Positions 1-7,055 of a stretch of 14,904 nt of DNA are shown piece after piece. Location: NCBI GenBank assembly GCA_028818995.1, contig JAPPMR010000050.1, positions 1 to 14,904 on the forward strand, given 5' to 3'. Each line of letters opens with the position of its first letter. Within the stretch, counting starts at the first letter, position 1. The stretch is from Candidatus Poribacteria bacterium (GTDB lineage: Bacteria; Poribacteria; WGA-4E; WGA-3G). The position numbers and the translations under genes were made by a program. The notes below the pieces were generated by a model. The model was not told the origin of the DNA. It did no database searches and worked only from the letters and a program-made list of their open reading frames with translations.

Positions 1-2
1 TG

Positions 3-1418
3 CTGGAATCCATCGCAACAAAAACAAACGATGTCGCTGGTGATGGAACGACCACTGCTACGTTGTTAGGTCAGGAGATACTTCACGAAGGTCTTAAAAA
101 CGTTACCGCTGGGGCTGACCCGATGCAGTTAAAGATCGGTATAGACAAAGCAGTAAACGCTGCTGTAAGTGCAATCGCTGCCCAAAGTCGCGAAGTTAAC
201 ACGCATGAAGAAATCTTGCAGGTAGCGTCAATTGCAGCCAATGATCCTGCCAATGATAGCAACATTGGTACTCTCATCGCAGACGCAATAGAGAAGGTTG
301 GGAACGATGGCGCCATAACCATTGAAGAGGGAAGAACCTCTGAAACGACCGTTGACATTGTTGAAGGAATGCAGTTCGACCGAGGATTCCTTTCGCCTCA
401 CTTTGTTACAGACCTCCAAGCACAAGTCGTTGAATTTGAGAATCCGTTTATTCTCATTAATACTGGAAAAATCGGTGCGGTTATGGACATTGCACCGATT
501 ATGGAAAAGGTCATGCAACTCAGTCGCCCCTTGCTAATTATTGCTGAGGATGTAGAAGGTGATGCTTTATCTGCATTAGTGGTGAATAAACTACGGGGAA
601 CGATAGAAGTGGCAGCTGTTAAGGCACCGGGATTCGGGGATAGACGCAAGGAAATGCTGGAGGATATTGCTATCTTGACAGCGGGTCAAGTAATCTCTGA
701 AGACGCTGGCATCCGTTTAGAAAATATCGTCATTGGCATGTTGGGAACCGCTCAACGCGTTACGATTGACAAAGATAACACAACTATTGTCGGTGGTTTC
801 GGTGCAAAAGAGAGCATTGAAGGAAGAGTCGCACAAATACGCACACAGATTGAAGACACGACCTCCGATTATGACCGTGAAAAACTGGAAGAACGTCTTG
901 CGAAACTGGCAGGCGGTGTGGCTGTTGTTAACGTAGGTGCAGCGACTGAAGTAGAAATGAAAGAGAAAAAGGCACGTTGTGAAGATGCTCTCTCCGCGAC
1001 CCGTGCCGCTATTGAAGAAGGTATTGTCCCTGGCGGAGGGATTAGCTTGTTGCGAGCTATTTCGGGAATTGAAGCGCTGGAACTTGATGGTGACCAAAAT
1101 ACAGGACTCAATATTGTTAGAGAGGCTTTACGTTCTCCTATTCGGGCAATCGCTGAAAATGCTGGATTTGAAGGTGCTGTTGTTCTCGCACAAGTTGAGG
1201 GAAGTGAAGGTAACTACGGATTCAACGCGGCTACAGAAGAATACGGTGATATGATTGAATACGGTGTTATTGACCCAACGAAGGTTGTTAGGTCAGCACT
1301 ACAAAACGCCTCAAGCATTGCCGGATTGCTCCTGACTACTGAGACGTTGATTACAGAGATTGAAGAACCACCCGACTTCTCTGAAGCGGCTGATCCTCAT
1401 GATGACCACATGTACTAA
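3..1418 (+). CDS. groL: 60 kDa chaperonin GroEL, 5'-truncated by window edge
   Basis: ATP-driven cytoplasmic folding chaperonin that works with GroES. The reading frame is open from base 3 and aligns by eye with E. coli GroEL from about residue 74, so roughly 73 N-terminal residues lie outside the window; the TTG at 63 is not the start. Visible landmarks are the nucleotide-binding GDGTTTAT (Asp87 equivalent), [13 protein letters not shown] leading into the apical domain, [55 protein letters not shown] (Asp398 equivalent) and [20 protein letters not shown]. Two apical client-binding tyrosines look replaced (RGYLSPYF becomes RGFLSPHF). The tail ends in an acidic/His segment, DPHDDHMY, instead of the usual GGM repeats, though it keeps a terminal MY. 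groES is presumably upstream but is not seen. Family assignment is certain. Confidence 0.97.
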   Translation: MESIATKTNDVAGDGTTTATLLGQEILHEGLKNVTAGADPMQLKIGIDKAVNAAVSAIAAQSREVNTHEEILQVASIAANDPANDSNIGTLIADAIEKVGNDGAITIEEGRTSETTVDIVEGMQFDRGFLSPHFVTDLQAQVVEFENPFILINTGKIGAVMDIAPIMEKVMQLSRPLLIIAEDVEGDALSALVVNKLRGTIEVAAVKAPGFGDRRKEMLEDIAILTAGQVISEDAGIRLENIVIGMLGTAQRVTIDKDNTTIVGGFGAKESIEGRVAQIRTQIEDTTSDYDREKLEERLAKLAGGVAVVNVGAATEVEMKEKKARCEDALSATRAAIEEGIVPGGGISLLRAISGIEALELDGDQNTGLNIVREALRSPIRAIAENAGFEGAVVLAQVEGSEGNYGFNAATEEYGDMIEYGVIDPTKVVRSALQNASSIAGLLLTTETLITEIEEPPDFSEAADPHDDHMY

Positions 1419-1460
1419 TATCAGTTAAAAAGAGGAATCCCTCACGAAAACCCACACACT

Positions 1461-1488
1461 TTAAGCGCGTTCTTTGGAGCGCGCTTAA
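1461..1488 (+). terminator. Probable terminator hairpin after groL
   Basis: TTAAGCGCGTTC pairs with GAGCGCGCTTAA: 12 pairs including one G-T wobble, with a 4-base loop, starting 42 bases past the groL stop. It lacks a clean T-run after the 3' arm, so intrinsic termination is likely but not certain. The other reading is a stabilising 3' mRNA hairpin. Confidence 0.5.
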
Positions 1489-1514
1489 TCACTTAAATGC
1501 CTATAATTAAAGCT

Positions 1515-1677
1515 ATACCATTTCTAATATATAATGTGTCATTTTCGGGAATATCTTGTAGGAGCGACCTCCCGGTCGCGACCAGGAGGTCGCTCCTACA
1601 GAAGAAAGGTCCGTTCAGCAGACAATAACAGTTGAATCTCTTAATGAGAGAGTATTTATTAGAATTGGTATTACAAT
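1515..1677. mobile_element. MITE-like repeat element with terminal inverted repeats
   Basis: The ends are inverted repeats: ATACCATTTCTAATA at 1515-1529 and TATTAGAATTGGTAT at 1657-1671 match 14 of 15 when one is reversed. Between them lies the REP-type palindrome at 1557-1600. The right end can be extended to 1677, because ATTGTAATACCA (read on the minus strand from 1677) recurs exactly at 14355-14366 in another element. The right end overlaps the last codons and stop of the minus-strand gene ending at 1671. No coding capacity is seen, so any movement would need a transposase acting in trans. Confidence 0.5.
1557..1600. repeat. Inverted pair of REP-like hairpin units (44-bp palindrome)
   Basis: Arms TGTAGGAGCGACCTCC (1557-1572) and GGAGGTCGCTCCTACA (1585-1600) are exact reverse complements, and the centre GGTCGCGACC is itself palindromic; only the 1573/1584 pair mismatches. 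It reads as two 25-base units (1558-1582 plus, 1575-1599 minus) that overlap by 8 bases. Each unit has a GTAG head, then stem GCGAC/GTCGC. A near-identical palindrome lies at 14429-14472. Confidence 0.85.
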
Positions 1678-2141
1678 CGGTAACGAGCAATCATACCACT
1701 ATCCCAATCACAATCTAAACAGAACATCTCCGTAGGACCCAAGTACTGAATTTTTTTACTGCCACAGGTTGGACATTCGGCAATTTTTTCCACCGTTTCT
1801 GGATTTTCCGATTGCTGAAAAATGTTTAAATGGTAAACTTTCATCATGCCTGAATAACGGTGTCCAAGCGGACATCTAATCAGATTCGTTTCTTCATTTT
1901 CAAAACGTTCTATCAATTCGCGGAGAAACTTCAGCGGATGATGGCAAATTGGACAAGGATTCGGCACCAATTCTTTTACAACGACAATATCGGTGTCCTC
2001 CGACTGAACTGAAATAGGAGGCAATCCGAGTTGATGTTCAAGTCTTTGTGTCTCATCAGATTCTGGTTCTGATGCTTCAAGGAGTTCAGCGACAACTTCT
2101 GCATAACTTTCGGGACTGAGTACCACTGCTGTCGGTACCAT
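1671..2141 (-). CDS. Hypothetical protein with two zinc-ribbon-like Cys motifs
   Basis: A 156-aa protein with no recognised family. Residues 1-60 are acidic and probably helical/flexible. Then come two candidate metal-binding segments: CPICHH (Cys63, Cys66) with CPLGH (Cys90, His94), and CPTC (Cys123, Cys126) with CLDC (Cys141, Cys144). The second is a standard CxxC...CxxC zinc ribbon. No signal peptide or membrane segment is seen, so it is probably cytoplasmic; nucleic-acid binding is a guess from the ribbons only. The ATG at 2139-2141 has a modest purine-rich AAAGGGCGG just upstream. The stop codon lies within the end of the repeat element at 1515-1677, so the repeat may have supplied the C-terminus. 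It may be read through from the gene at 2309-2674, 167 bases upstream. Confidence 0.8.
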   Translation of the reverse strand: MVPTAVVLSPESYAEVVAELLEASEPESDETQRLEHQLGLPPISVQSEDTDIVVVKELVPNPCPICHHPLKFLRELIERFENEETNLIRCPLGHRYSGMMKVYHLNIFQQSENPETVEKIAECPTCGSKKIQYLGPTEMFCLDCDWDSGMIARYRL

Positions 2142-2308
2142 TGTTCCGCCCTTTAAACTCGAAATAAGCCTATGAATACGTTCTAAAATGGCTGATACCT
2201 CCCATATTGGAAAACCTCATAATGATATGACTCAAACAAAATTAGATGGGTTGATCTTCCCGAATTATACTTTTAGCAAACAAAACGCTGCTAATATTTG
2301 GAAATTCC

Positions 2309-2674
2309 TTATTCTCCAGCTGGTTCAGTTGCCAGCAATTCTTCACGAGAACGTGCTAATGAAGAAGTACTTCGTTGTGATCGGTATGTATCGGCTGATT
2401 GGCTACGGATTATGATAATGTCGTCACCATCTCGCTCAATCCTATCACCCGACATGAGTGCAGTTTCCAATTTTCTCATACTGGTCAAGAAGTTAATTAT
2501 TACTCGTCCGGATTCAAGTATATTGATAACCCAGCCATTATCTGTTTTGATGCGGTTAAATTGAAGTGGAATATCAATGGATTGGATCTGATCCACGTTT
2601 ACAATAAATCCACTTCCTGCAGTGTTTTGATCTGTATTTTCAGCAATTTCGTTCATACCATTTTCGTCTGCCAT
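2309..2674 (-). CDS. Hypothetical 121-aa protein
   Basis: No family recognised. The start is well supported: a strong SD (AAAAGGGGA) sits just upstream of the ATG, and a TTGACA/TAGAAT promoter lies about 40 bases further up. The body reads as an acidic N-terminal tail (residues 1-20), then a compact alternating hydrophobic stretch (FIVNVDQIQSIDIPLQFNRI, then WVINILESGRVIINFLTSM) suggesting a small beta-rich fold, then IERDGDDIIIIR and a Ser/Arg-rich polar tail (about 91-121). It has no Cys, signal peptide or membrane segment. Plus-strand frames over the same bases lack such start signals. Confidence 0.72.
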   Translation of the reverse strand: MADENGMNEIAENTDQNTAGSGFIVNVDQIQSIDIPLQFNRIKTDNGWVINILESGRVIINFLTSMRKLETALMSGDRIERDGDDIIIIRSQSADTYRSQRSTSSLARSREELLATEPAGE

Positions 2675-2713
2675 TTTTGTCCCCTTTTGTAAGAAAATAG
2701 GTTTATTCTTGTA

Positions 2714-2743
2714 ATTCTACCTAAAGATATGAATGTTTGTCAA
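2714..2743 (-). promoter_or_regulatory. Sigma-70-type promoter for the minus-strand 121-aa gene
   Basis: On the minus strand, TTGACA (2743-2738) and TAGAAT (2719-2714) are separated by 18 bases, giving a leader of about 30 bases to the ATG at 2674. A perfect inverted repeat, AAATAGGTT (2695-2703) and AACCTATTT (2742-2750), brackets the promoter and could be a pair of regulator half-sites. The rest of the 342-base divergent spacer to 3016 holds the plus-strand promoter and leader structures; 2751-2890 shows nothing else I can name. Confidence 0.65.
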
Positions 2744-2891
2744 CCTATTTATCAAAATGCGTCAGAGGCATTCAATTCCCCATCAGCTTTTACCACCTGC
2801 TCAAGATTTTTTTACCGTAAAAGCGATCCCTTTTCACATTTTTTGACTAAAGTGAGCAAAAAAACAAATAACCCGCAATAATTTAAAAAAG

Positions 2892-2922
2892 TTGACAAAA
2901 ATTGTGTGTGTGTGTGTACAAT
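2892..2922 (+). promoter_or_regulatory. Promoter with TG-dinucleotide tract in the spacer
   Basis: TTGACA (2892-2897) and TACAAT (2917-2922) are separated by 19 bases. Most of the spacer is the simple repeat (TG)7T at 2903-2917, which runs into the first base of the -10. Predicted start of transcription is near 2929. It faces the gene at 3017. The spacer is 2 bases longer than the optimum of 17, exactly one repeat unit. Confidence 0.6.
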
Positions 2923-2933
2923 TATAAGCAGAT

Positions 2934-2990
2934 TTTGTAAAACTCTTGATATTTGCGCATTTTTTTACAAACAGACTTTCATATCAAGAG
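2934..2990 (+). promoter_or_regulatory. mRNA leader with two interleaved inverted repeats
   Basis: TTTGTAAAA (2934-2942) is the exact reverse complement of TTTTACAAA (2963-2971), and CTCTTGATAT (2943-2952) of ATATCAAGAG (2981-2990). The arms occur in the order a-b-a'-b', so the two stems compete or form a pseudoknot. There is no base between arms a and b, which makes a full pseudoknot of both stems sterically unlikely; two alternative hairpins are more plausible. The block starts about 5 bases after the predicted transcription start and ends 10 bases before the SD. Confidence 0.55.
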
Positions 2991-3000
2991 AATCACAACG

Positions 3001-3007
3001 AAGGAGG
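3001..3007 (+). promoter_or_regulatory. Strong ribosome binding site AAGGAGG
   Basis: AAGGAGG lies 9 bases before the ATG at 3017 and decides the start. An out-of-frame ATG at 3010 lies only 2 bases from the SD and would give a short peptide, so it is unlikely to be used. Confidence 0.85.
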
Positions 3008-3016
3008 ATATGAACA

Positions 3017-3787
3017 ATGTTTTGGCGCAAAAATTGGCATTGGCTTCTGGCACTCATTGTTGTTATTGGCGTTGGTGGGTTTATTCTTTTTAAACCGAAG
3101 ACACCTGTCACTGTTAAAAAGGTTTACAAGGTGCCGGACTTTAGTCAGGTTCGCAAGGATACGACCAGTAAAGATGGCGAGACCCCAGCAGAACAAACCT
3201 TTGCAGAGAACACAGAAACCCCCGTGGAAAAATTACCGGATGCTGGGGGCGATACCTCCGAAACACCACTTGAATCTCCTGGGGAGAAAGTATCCTTAGA
3301 AGACGTTGAGAACACGACAACACCTGAAGCAGACACCGATGATTGGCGAACTGGTGACTACGGTGAATCGCTTTTTGGATACGGTCCTTACCCGAAAATA
3401 CCTTCGGATTTTCCTGACAGGTATAGGCCTATTTGGACTCACGGTGTTATTAATCTTGCGGGGCTGCCAGATGAAATTCAGGAACATAAACGCGTTGAGG
3501 AATTGATGTATCGAGTTCGTATCAAGTTATGGAAACAGGGACGCACCGATATCACATCTATCAGTTTACATCCTACCACAAACAAAGTATATCCACTTAC
3601 GGCAAATTCGGTAGTTGTTGGGTACGAAGGCACAGGATCTGCAAAACGAGTCTATTATGTCTCTGCAGATCTTAATTTCCCCGCAGATTTATTAGGACGA
3701 ATCAAGGTTGGTGAAAAACCGCCAGGTATTCAGATAATAGATAAAGATACGGGTGGGTTTAATGTGTATGAATTTTTAGGATTATAA
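3017..3787 (+). CDS. Membrane-anchored hypothetical protein with Pro/Thr/Glu-rich linker
   Basis: A 256-aa protein of unknown function. Residues 1-8 are basic/aromatic (MFWRKNWH), 9-26 form one hydrophobic anchor, and no lipobox or clear cleavage site follows, so it is probably an inner-membrane protein with its C-terminus outside the cytoplasm. Residues 40-110 are a low-complexity linker rich in Thr, Glu, Pro and Asp. Residues 115-256 form a compact domain starting with GYGPYPKIPSDFPDRYRPIW and including VEELMYRVRIKLWKQG, SVVVGYEG and FPADLLGRIKVGE. It is the first gene of a two-gene unit, with the next ATG 19 bases after its stop, and is driven by the promoter at 2892. I cannot assign a family. 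Confidence 0.85.
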   Translation: MFWRKNWHWLLALIVVIGVGGFILFKPKTPVTVKKVYKVPDFSQVRKDTTSKDGETPAEQTFAENTETPVEKLPDAGGDTSETPLESPGEKVSLEDVENTTTPEADTDDWRTGDYGESLFGYGPYPKIPSDFPDRYRPIWTHGVINLAGLPDEIQEHKRVEELMYRVRIKLWKQGRTDITSISLHPTTNKVYPLTANSVVVGYEGTGSAKRVYYVSADLNFPADLLGRIKVGEKPPGIQIIDKDTGGFNVYEFLGL

Positions 3788-3806
3788 TCCACTTGGAGGA
3801 ATTAAG

Positions 3807-4340
3807 ATGAAAGTTAAAGGCTTTTCTTTACTCAGTTGTTTGTTAGTTTACATAGCTGTCATCCTTTTTACACTTGGCAACGGTCGGATTGGAGAAACAC
3901 ATAATTCGGCGGCACTTGATGGACTTTCAGTTAGTGGTAATACGTTTGCCAATGGTTACCCACTGGGAAATGGAGATATAGATGTTGATATAGGGGGTGC
4001 CGGAAGTGGATCTGCCCCAGTAACGGTAAACGATAATCCAACTACTGCGTATTTTCACCTTGTGGTAACAGTGACGGGTAAAAAACCGAAAGGTGAACCA
4101 GTATTCGTATACGATGGTAGAATGGTATGGGTAGCTGAAAGTAATACCTATGTTGACGGAGCATCTCAGGCTGCAGGCAAAGCGAAACTTTCCCTTTACG
4201 GATCCTTGTCTTATACGGATATCGATACGCTAAATACTATTTATTATGTACATCACCATGAGGTCGAAAGCAACTATCCACCAAACGACTCCGACGATGC
4301 TGATGCCAGTAATGTAGGAGCGCAAAGCACTCCCCATTAA
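3807..4340 (+). CDS. Small secreted protein with prepilin-like N-terminus
   Basis: A 177-aa protein starting at an ATG preceded by a good SD (TTGGAGGAATTAAG). The N-terminus MKVKGFSLLSCLLVYIAVIL is a hydrophobic export signal. It resembles a type IV prepilin leader (K-G cut before F, then about 18 hydrophobic residues), but position +5, normally Glu, is Ser; a plain Sec signal peptide is the alternative. The mature part is Gly/Asp/Asn/Ser-rich and probably beta-structured (ITGG-like turns, AYFHLVVTVTGKKPKGEPVF, MVWVAESNTYV, KLSLYGSLSYT). The tail is acidic with an HHH cluster. It has one Asn-X-Ser sequon, NDS, near residue 160. It is co-transcribed with the anchored protein upstream and followed by a terminator. 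Function unknown. Confidence 0.83.
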   Translation: MKVKGFSLLSCLLVYIAVILFTLGNGRIGETHNSAALDGLSVSGNTFANGYPLGNGDIDVDIGGAGSGSAPVTVNDNPTTAYFHLVVTVTGKKPKGEPVFVYDGRMVWVAESNTYVDGASQAAGKAKLSLYGSLSYTDIDTLNTIYYVHHHEVESNYPPNDSDDADASNVGAQSTPH

Positions 4341-4389
4341 AACTTATTAACTACACGATCAGAAACCAATTAACTGTAACCCTACTTAA

Positions 4390-4424
4390 AAGAAGAATGC
4401 CTTTCGTATATTGGCATTCTTCTT
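4390..4424 (+). terminator. Rho-independent terminator-like hairpin
   Basis: AAGAAGAATGCC (4390-4401) and GGCATTCTTCTT (4413-4424) form a perfect 12-bp stem with an 11-base loop; the 3' arm is itself T-rich. It ends the two-gene unit 3017-4340. It stops only 8 bases before the next start codon at 4433. Confidence 0.75.
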
Positions 4425-4432
4425 AAATTGTA

Positions 4433-6838
4433 ATGAAGTTCCTATTGAATAGGTATTTCAAATATCTTTGTGCAACAATATTGTGTTTTGGTATTCTATC
4501 CATCACATACTGGATTCGTGTTCAAATTGTTCCGAACATACCAGATGGGCAGTTTACCGAGAACGATGCATATCTCCACTATTGGCAAGCGCAACTTATC
4601 TCCGAAAATGGTAAGCTGCCTGCACGCGACTTTCATCGTTGGATGCCTATGGGTAGAGATTTTGGACAAAGCCTAAATTTCTATTCCTATGCTCTCGCCT
4701 ACTCACACAAAGCGGTTTCGTTGTTTTTTCCAAACATCTCGCTCTACCACGTTACGCTCTACGCCCCCGCCATTTGTTATACACTTGGGCTTGGGGTGCT
4801 GTGTTTATACCTCTATAGTACTTTTGGGTCCCTCTTATCCAGTATAGTAGGTATAATTTTGGCGACATTACCCGGAACAATAATTCGTAGTGCTGCTGGT
4901 TTTAGTGATCGCGACAGTTGGTGTCTTCTGCTTGGCATTCTTGCCATCACAACCTACCTTACCTCTTTACAGACACAATCCATCCGTAAATGTCTACTAT
5001 GGACGCTCGTAAGTGGTCTTAGCGTTTTTCTTGGCGGGCTCTCTTGGGAAGGGTTTGGCGTTTTTGTCAGCGTTATCCTATTTATAGAACTCTGGCGATT
5101 CCTTACTTCGGAAGCAGAGGATGGATTAAATTTTTATTTGTTATGGGTATTAACCTTCGTGCCAACGCTTTACTTGGTATCCCCCGCGTATCGGACTGGA
5201 CAAGGTCATGCAACGCACCTTGCCGCTGTAGTACTACTTCCACCTCTGCTCCTTTTCATACTTCGTTTGTTGCGATTTTTTCTCATCACAAAAACATCTT
5301 ATGCAAAGAAGTTGTGTACCCATGCGCGCCTTCTTGCCTTTGTCTTAACATTAGTTGGTTTTATCGGCATACTTGGCTATGCCCTGGTACAACTCAACAC
5401 CTTCCCTAGTACACCTATCCCTTTAGGTCAAAATCGACTCATGCAAACCCTTAGTGAATTGAAAACACCTGATTATAGTTATTGGGTATACCTGTACGGT
5501 TACATCTTTTCCTTTGGAAGTGTCGGTGTTATATTGATTGCTATTCACAATTGGAAAAAATTAGGGGCAATTTTTGTTGTTCCGCTTGCTTTGTTCGTGA
5601 TTGCCATTTTTGGTCGAGAACATCTTGATATGGGAATAGGTGCAAATTTCAGCAATATCTTCTATTTCACTGCAATTGCTGGTTGTGTCATTGGTTTTAT
5701 TCTTGTCGCATGGAAGCGAAATAAACAAACAGAAAACGAACTCATTTATGTAGCATTCACAGCATGGTTTCTTTTATGGGGCGCGCTCTCCCGTGACACA
5801 TTGCGATTCGACTTTTATCTGGGACCCGCTCTTGCTTTCTTTACTGCTGCCTTCATCCATTTTCTCTCAAACACTATCAGTGAAAAACTAAGCCATCCAG
5901 CACCAGAAAACAAGACAATAAATCAACACATTCCACATTCTGTCCTAAAAATTGGAATTTCATTACTTTTACTCGTCCCTCTCCTATTCTGGACACCCGC
6001 AGCACACACCAAACGCACCTTATATGTTGCAAAACACCTACGCAAACCTACGCCAGGTGAAACACCTATTGCAAAGACATTCCGCTGGATGAAATCAGAA
6101 CTCTCCGATACTGCTGTTGTTGCTGCGAGTTGGATATACGGTAGCCAACTCAACGTGCTTGGCGGGGTCAAAACCATTATTGACCAAGACCACTATCTAC
6201 AACATTGGATTTATCTCTACAATCGGTATGTGTTCTGTAACGCCAATAACGATGAGGCATTGGAATTCTTAAAAACTCACAAAGCGACACATATTATGTT
6301 AACCCAACACAATATCCTCAACAGTGATGTCCATGCATTCGTTGGTAATCATAAAAACGCTGATCAGTTTAAGCCAATATCACTTCAAATTGGCACTAAC
6401 AAAGCGAAGATACCGAAACGCCTCTTAACATCACAACATACTCCATTTAAATATATAGACGTGATAGATTGGAAAGCCACAACCCCTGATTTCTTAAACG
6501 CTCGCCTAAAAAACGGTCAAGCTATCACGCTACCTTATATTGCTCTCTTGGGTAAGCAACGCAAGACGTTATTTATTCAAAAAACCGCACAGCAACATGG
6601 AGGTGTTGTATTCTATTTCGATGAACGGCAACGTCTTGAAAAAGCTTACTATATCCCTGCGGCAGGATGGCATAGCCTTGCCATTCGCCTCTATTTTCTT
6701 GGAGACCTACCTAACATCTTTATTCCCGTTTACCCAACAGATAAAGATACCACTGCAGATGTTAAGATTTGGAAAATCCGTTATCCATCAGATACAAAAG
6801 AAAATCTGAAATACCTTGAAATTGAGTCTGCAGAGTAA
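4433..6838 (+). CDS. STT3/PglB/AglB-like oligosaccharyltransferase (divergent)
   Basis: An 801-aa polytopic inner-membrane protein, predicted to transfer a lipid-linked glycan to protein at the periplasmic face. Architecture matches STT3: about a dozen membrane segments over residues 10-520, then a soluble C-terminal domain (about 525-801). Candidate catalytic landmarks, aligned by eye: Asp45 in the first loop (ENDAYLHYW), the second acidic motif SDRD (Asp159, Asp161) after AAGF, Glu342 in TLSELKTPD (the TIxE/SVSE site), Arg458 in LRFDFYLGPALAF, and Trp567 in SWIYG, which stands where the family has WWDYG and is followed by a typical T-x-x-D-x-D (residues 581-586). The first Trp and the Asp of WWD are absent, so the acceptor sequence may differ from N-X-S/T. 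A related membrane glycosyltransferase is possible. No SD is seen before the ATG; an in-frame TAA at 4424 excludes earlier starts. Confidence 0.78.
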   Translation: MKFLLNRYFKYLCATILCFGILSITYWIRVQIVPNIPDGQFTENDAYLHYWQAQLISENGKLPARDFHRWMPMGRDFGQSLNFYSYALAYSHKAVSLFFPNISLYHVTLYAPAICYTLGLGVLCLYLYSTFGSLLSSIVGIILATLPGTIIRSAAGFSDRDSWCLLLGILAITTYLTSLQTQSIRKCLLWTLVSGLSVFLGGLSWEGFGVFVSVILFIELWRFLTSEAEDGLNFYLLWVLTFVPTLYLVSPAYRTGQGHATHLAAVVLLPPLLLFILRLLRFFLITKTSYAKKLCTHARLLAFVLTLVGFIGILGYALVQLNTFPSTPIPLGQNRLMQTLSELKTPDYSYWVYLYGYIFSFGSVGVILIAIHNWKKLGAIFVVPLALFVIAIFGREHLDMGIGANFSNIFYFTAIAGCVIGFILVAWKRNKQTENELIYVAFTAWFLLWGALSRDTLRFDFYLGPALAFFTAAFIHFLSNTISEKLSHPAPENKTINQHIPHSVLKIGISLLLLVPLLFWTPAAHTKRTLYVAKHLRKPTPGETPIAKTFRWMKSELSDTAVVAASWIYGSQLNVLGGVKTIIDQDHYLQHWIYLYNRYVFCNANNDEALEFLKTHKATHIMLTQHNILNSDVHAFVGNHKNADQFKPISLQIGTNKAKIPKRLLTSQHTPFKYIDVIDWKATTPDFLNARLKNGQAITLPYIALLGKQRKTLFIQKTAQQHGGVVFYFDERQRLEKAYYIPAAGWHSLAIRLYFLGDLPNIFIPVYPTDKDTTADVKIWKIRYPSDTKENLKYLEIESAE

Positions 6839-6952
6839 ATGGATTCTGTCTTTAAACGCCATAGACCTTCATTAAATATGAGAACCATTCAATTGTCGAG
6901 TTTTTCCAATTAATTATGATGTATTATCCAATTAACATGACGGTCATGATTT

Positions 6953-7016
6953 GTAGGAGGGAACTCCGATTCCCGACTATCAGTGAGGTTCGTCGCGATT
7001 CGGAGATCGCTCCTAC
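6953..7016. repeat. BIME-like inverted pair of REP units (X and Y')
   Basis: Unit X (6953-6977, plus) has a GTAGGA head, stem GGGAA/TTCCC and loop CTCCGA. Unit Y' (6992-7016, minus) has the same head and loop with stem GCGAT/ATCGC. They point at each other with heads outward and 14 bases between. The same two units recur, inverted, at 10499-10564. On the right, TTCACTATAA at 7044-7053 is the flank motif shared with other copies. The 385-base spacer 6839-7224 also holds a direct repeat TCCAATTAA (6905, 6927), the small palindrome CATGACGGTCATG (6936-6948), two more REP units and a promoter; no gene is seen. Confidence 0.82.
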
Positions 7017-7055
7017 AGAAAATGTGTCTCTTTAATTTCAAAGTTCACTATAAAC

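Noticed and set aside
83..1111. Minus-strand open frames inside groL
   Set aside because: They are shadows of a strongly conserved plus-strand gene and resemble nothing.
1493..1690. Minus-strand open frame of 65 codons after groL
   Set aside because: It lies over the palindromic element and translates the REP units; no start signals.
2188..2692. Three overlapping plus-strand open frames
   Set aside because: The minus-strand gene 2309-2674 over the same bases has a strong SD and a TTGACA/TAGAAT promoter; the plus frames have neither.
6905..6948. Direct repeat TCCAATTAA (two copies, 22 bases apart) and palindrome CATGACGGTCATG as an operator
   Set aside because: It lies over 200 bases from the nearest promoter and start codon, in AT-rich sequence where such short matches arise easily.
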